Origin: Candidatus Kapaibacterium sp.
GTDB lineage: Bacteria > Bacteroidota > Ignavibacteria > Kapaibacteriales > UBA4661
Length of the DNA stretch: 64,000 nt
Reading direction: 5' to 3'
Assembly: GCA_025455065.1 (NCBI GenBank)
Contig: JALONG010000001.1
Span: forward strand, 62,001 to 126,000
Part shown: positions 63,551 through 64,000 of the stretch, one piece after another
Numbering within the stretch: the first letter of the stretch is position 1
Layout of the letters: every line of letters starts with the position of its first letter
Translations under genes and position numbers: made by a program
Notes under the pieces: model-generated
Databases searched by the model: none
Seen by the model: the letters and a program-made list of their open reading frames with translations, nothing else
What the model was told of the DNA's origin: nothing

Positions 63551-64000
63551 TTACTTGATTACTTTGTCATTTGAAGTGCGCATCAAACGTAGAGAGATGA
63601 CCAAAATGACAACCGTTGCAAGAAAAATGAGCGTCGAAATCGCGTTCACCTCAGGCGTGATGCCGCGCCGCATCATGCCATAAATCTCAATCGGCAACGT
63701 GTTATCGCGGGCAATGAGGAAAAACGTAACGGGAATTTCATCCATCGAAAGCACCAAACAAAGCAGTGCCGCGCCGATAATTGCCGTGCGGATGTTGGGA
63801 ATAATCACGGTAAAAAATGCTGTAAGCGGCGTTGCGCCTAAGTCGTAGGCGGCTTGTTCCAAATTCGGGTCGAGCCGTTTGAAGCGTGATAACAGCTGCG
63901 TTACCACGATTGCCAACAAAAATGTGACGTGTCCTATGCCCACCGCCAAAAGCGACAATTCCACACCGATTCGCGGGAAAAAACTTAACATCGCTACACC
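63551..64000 (-). CDS. potC: Polyamine ABC transporter permease (PotC-like), 5' end missing
   Basis: The frame is open to the window edge; about 149 C-terminal residues are visible. It shows IGHVTFLLAIVV, the permease EAA loop (LEQAAYDLGATPLTAFFTVIIPNIRTAI), DEIPVTFFLIARDNTLPIEIYGMMRRGITPEVNAIST and a final helix (LIFLATVVILVISLRL), as in PotC. It passes polyamine across the inner membrane with PotA. The last codons (NDKVIK) lie in a TTACTTG/ATTACTT heptad-like stretch shared with the flank of the antisense nuclease-like gene. Confidence 0.88.
   Translation of the reverse strand, partial: GVAMLSFFPRIGVELSLLAVGIGHVTFLLAIVVTQLLSRFKRLDPNLEQAAYDLGATPLTAFFTVIIPNIRTAIIGAALLCLVLSMDEIPVTFFLIARDNTLPIEIYGMMRRGITPEVNAISTLIFLATVVILVISLRLMRTSNDKVIK

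Overview
The window reads as a chromosomal segment of a free-living, motile or gliding Gram-negative bacterium of the Bacteroidota/Chlorobiota (FCB) group. Evidence: a PorD-like (DUF4835) type IX secretion accessory protein, two-component regulator-propeller and Y_Y_Y sensor domains, TPR-linked class III cyclases, a DUF4260 protein, several Uma2 (DUF820) genes, weak Shine-Dalgarno sequences, and promoter-like motifs of the form TTG/TTA-N19-20-TATATT(C/T). I cannot place it below that level. I found no rRNA, tRNA, CRISPR array or insertion sequence.

Layout. 1-8.5 kb: the 5' part of a helix-hairpin-helix protein running off the left edge, porD, then TPR-adenylate cyclase, histidine kinase, TPR-adenylate cyclase, and a Uma2 gene. 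8.7-21.8 kb, minus strand: a nine-gene chemotaxis/phosphorelay locus (cheA with two Hpt domains, a heme-binding MCP, cheR, cheB, a receiver-CheD fusion, cheY, an Hpt-receiver protein, a large hybrid kinase and a terminal response regulator) with no stand-alone cheW. 22.3-30.2 kb: a subtilase without signal peptide, two closely related Uma2 genes flanking a LysE exporter and a secreted S9 peptidase, and an SF2 helicase with an AT-hook. 30.5-44.3 kb: PAS kinase, TPR-MCP, bestrophin, dihydroorotase, and a three-gene sensory run (TPR-kinase, receiver-kinase, propeller sensor lacking an output domain), followed by an aldo/keto reductase remnant. 44.3-46.6 kb: two NAD(P)-binding reductase-like proteins and an HxlR regulator with a clear palindromic operator. 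46.6-53.9 kb: a reactive-sulfur cluster (Crp/Fnr regulator, CstB-like persulfide dioxygenase-rhodanese, thioredoxin, YeiH-type membrane protein, two single-domain rhodaneses, a Tll0287-like heme protein), then DUF4260, a second Crp/Fnr protein and a fourth Uma2. 54-64 kb: putrescine/GABA use (gabT, gabD, an aldehyde dehydrogenase, potA and a potC-like permease cut by the right edge), interspersed with a UPF0175/DUF3368 toxin-antitoxin pair, a methyltransferase, a GNAT protein and two paralogous stand-alone nuclease-like proteins.

How it fits together. The dominant theme is signal transduction. One sensor plan (signal peptide, periplasmic TPRs, one membrane helix) is attached to three different outputs: adenylate cyclase (twice), chemoreceptor signalling domain, and histidine kinase. 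cAMP from the cyclases could act through the Crp/Fnr-type regulators, though neither has been shown to bind cAMP. The most unusual feature is in the last 9 kb. Four minus-strand putrescine/GABA genes carry short heptanucleotide tandem repeats just upstream of their start codons, and two copies of an HsdR-N-like nuclease family sit antisense in this series, each starting about 85-95 bases beyond one of these repeats. This resembles the heptanucleotide STRRs known from filamentous cyanobacteria and is the best candidate here for an undescribed genetic element.
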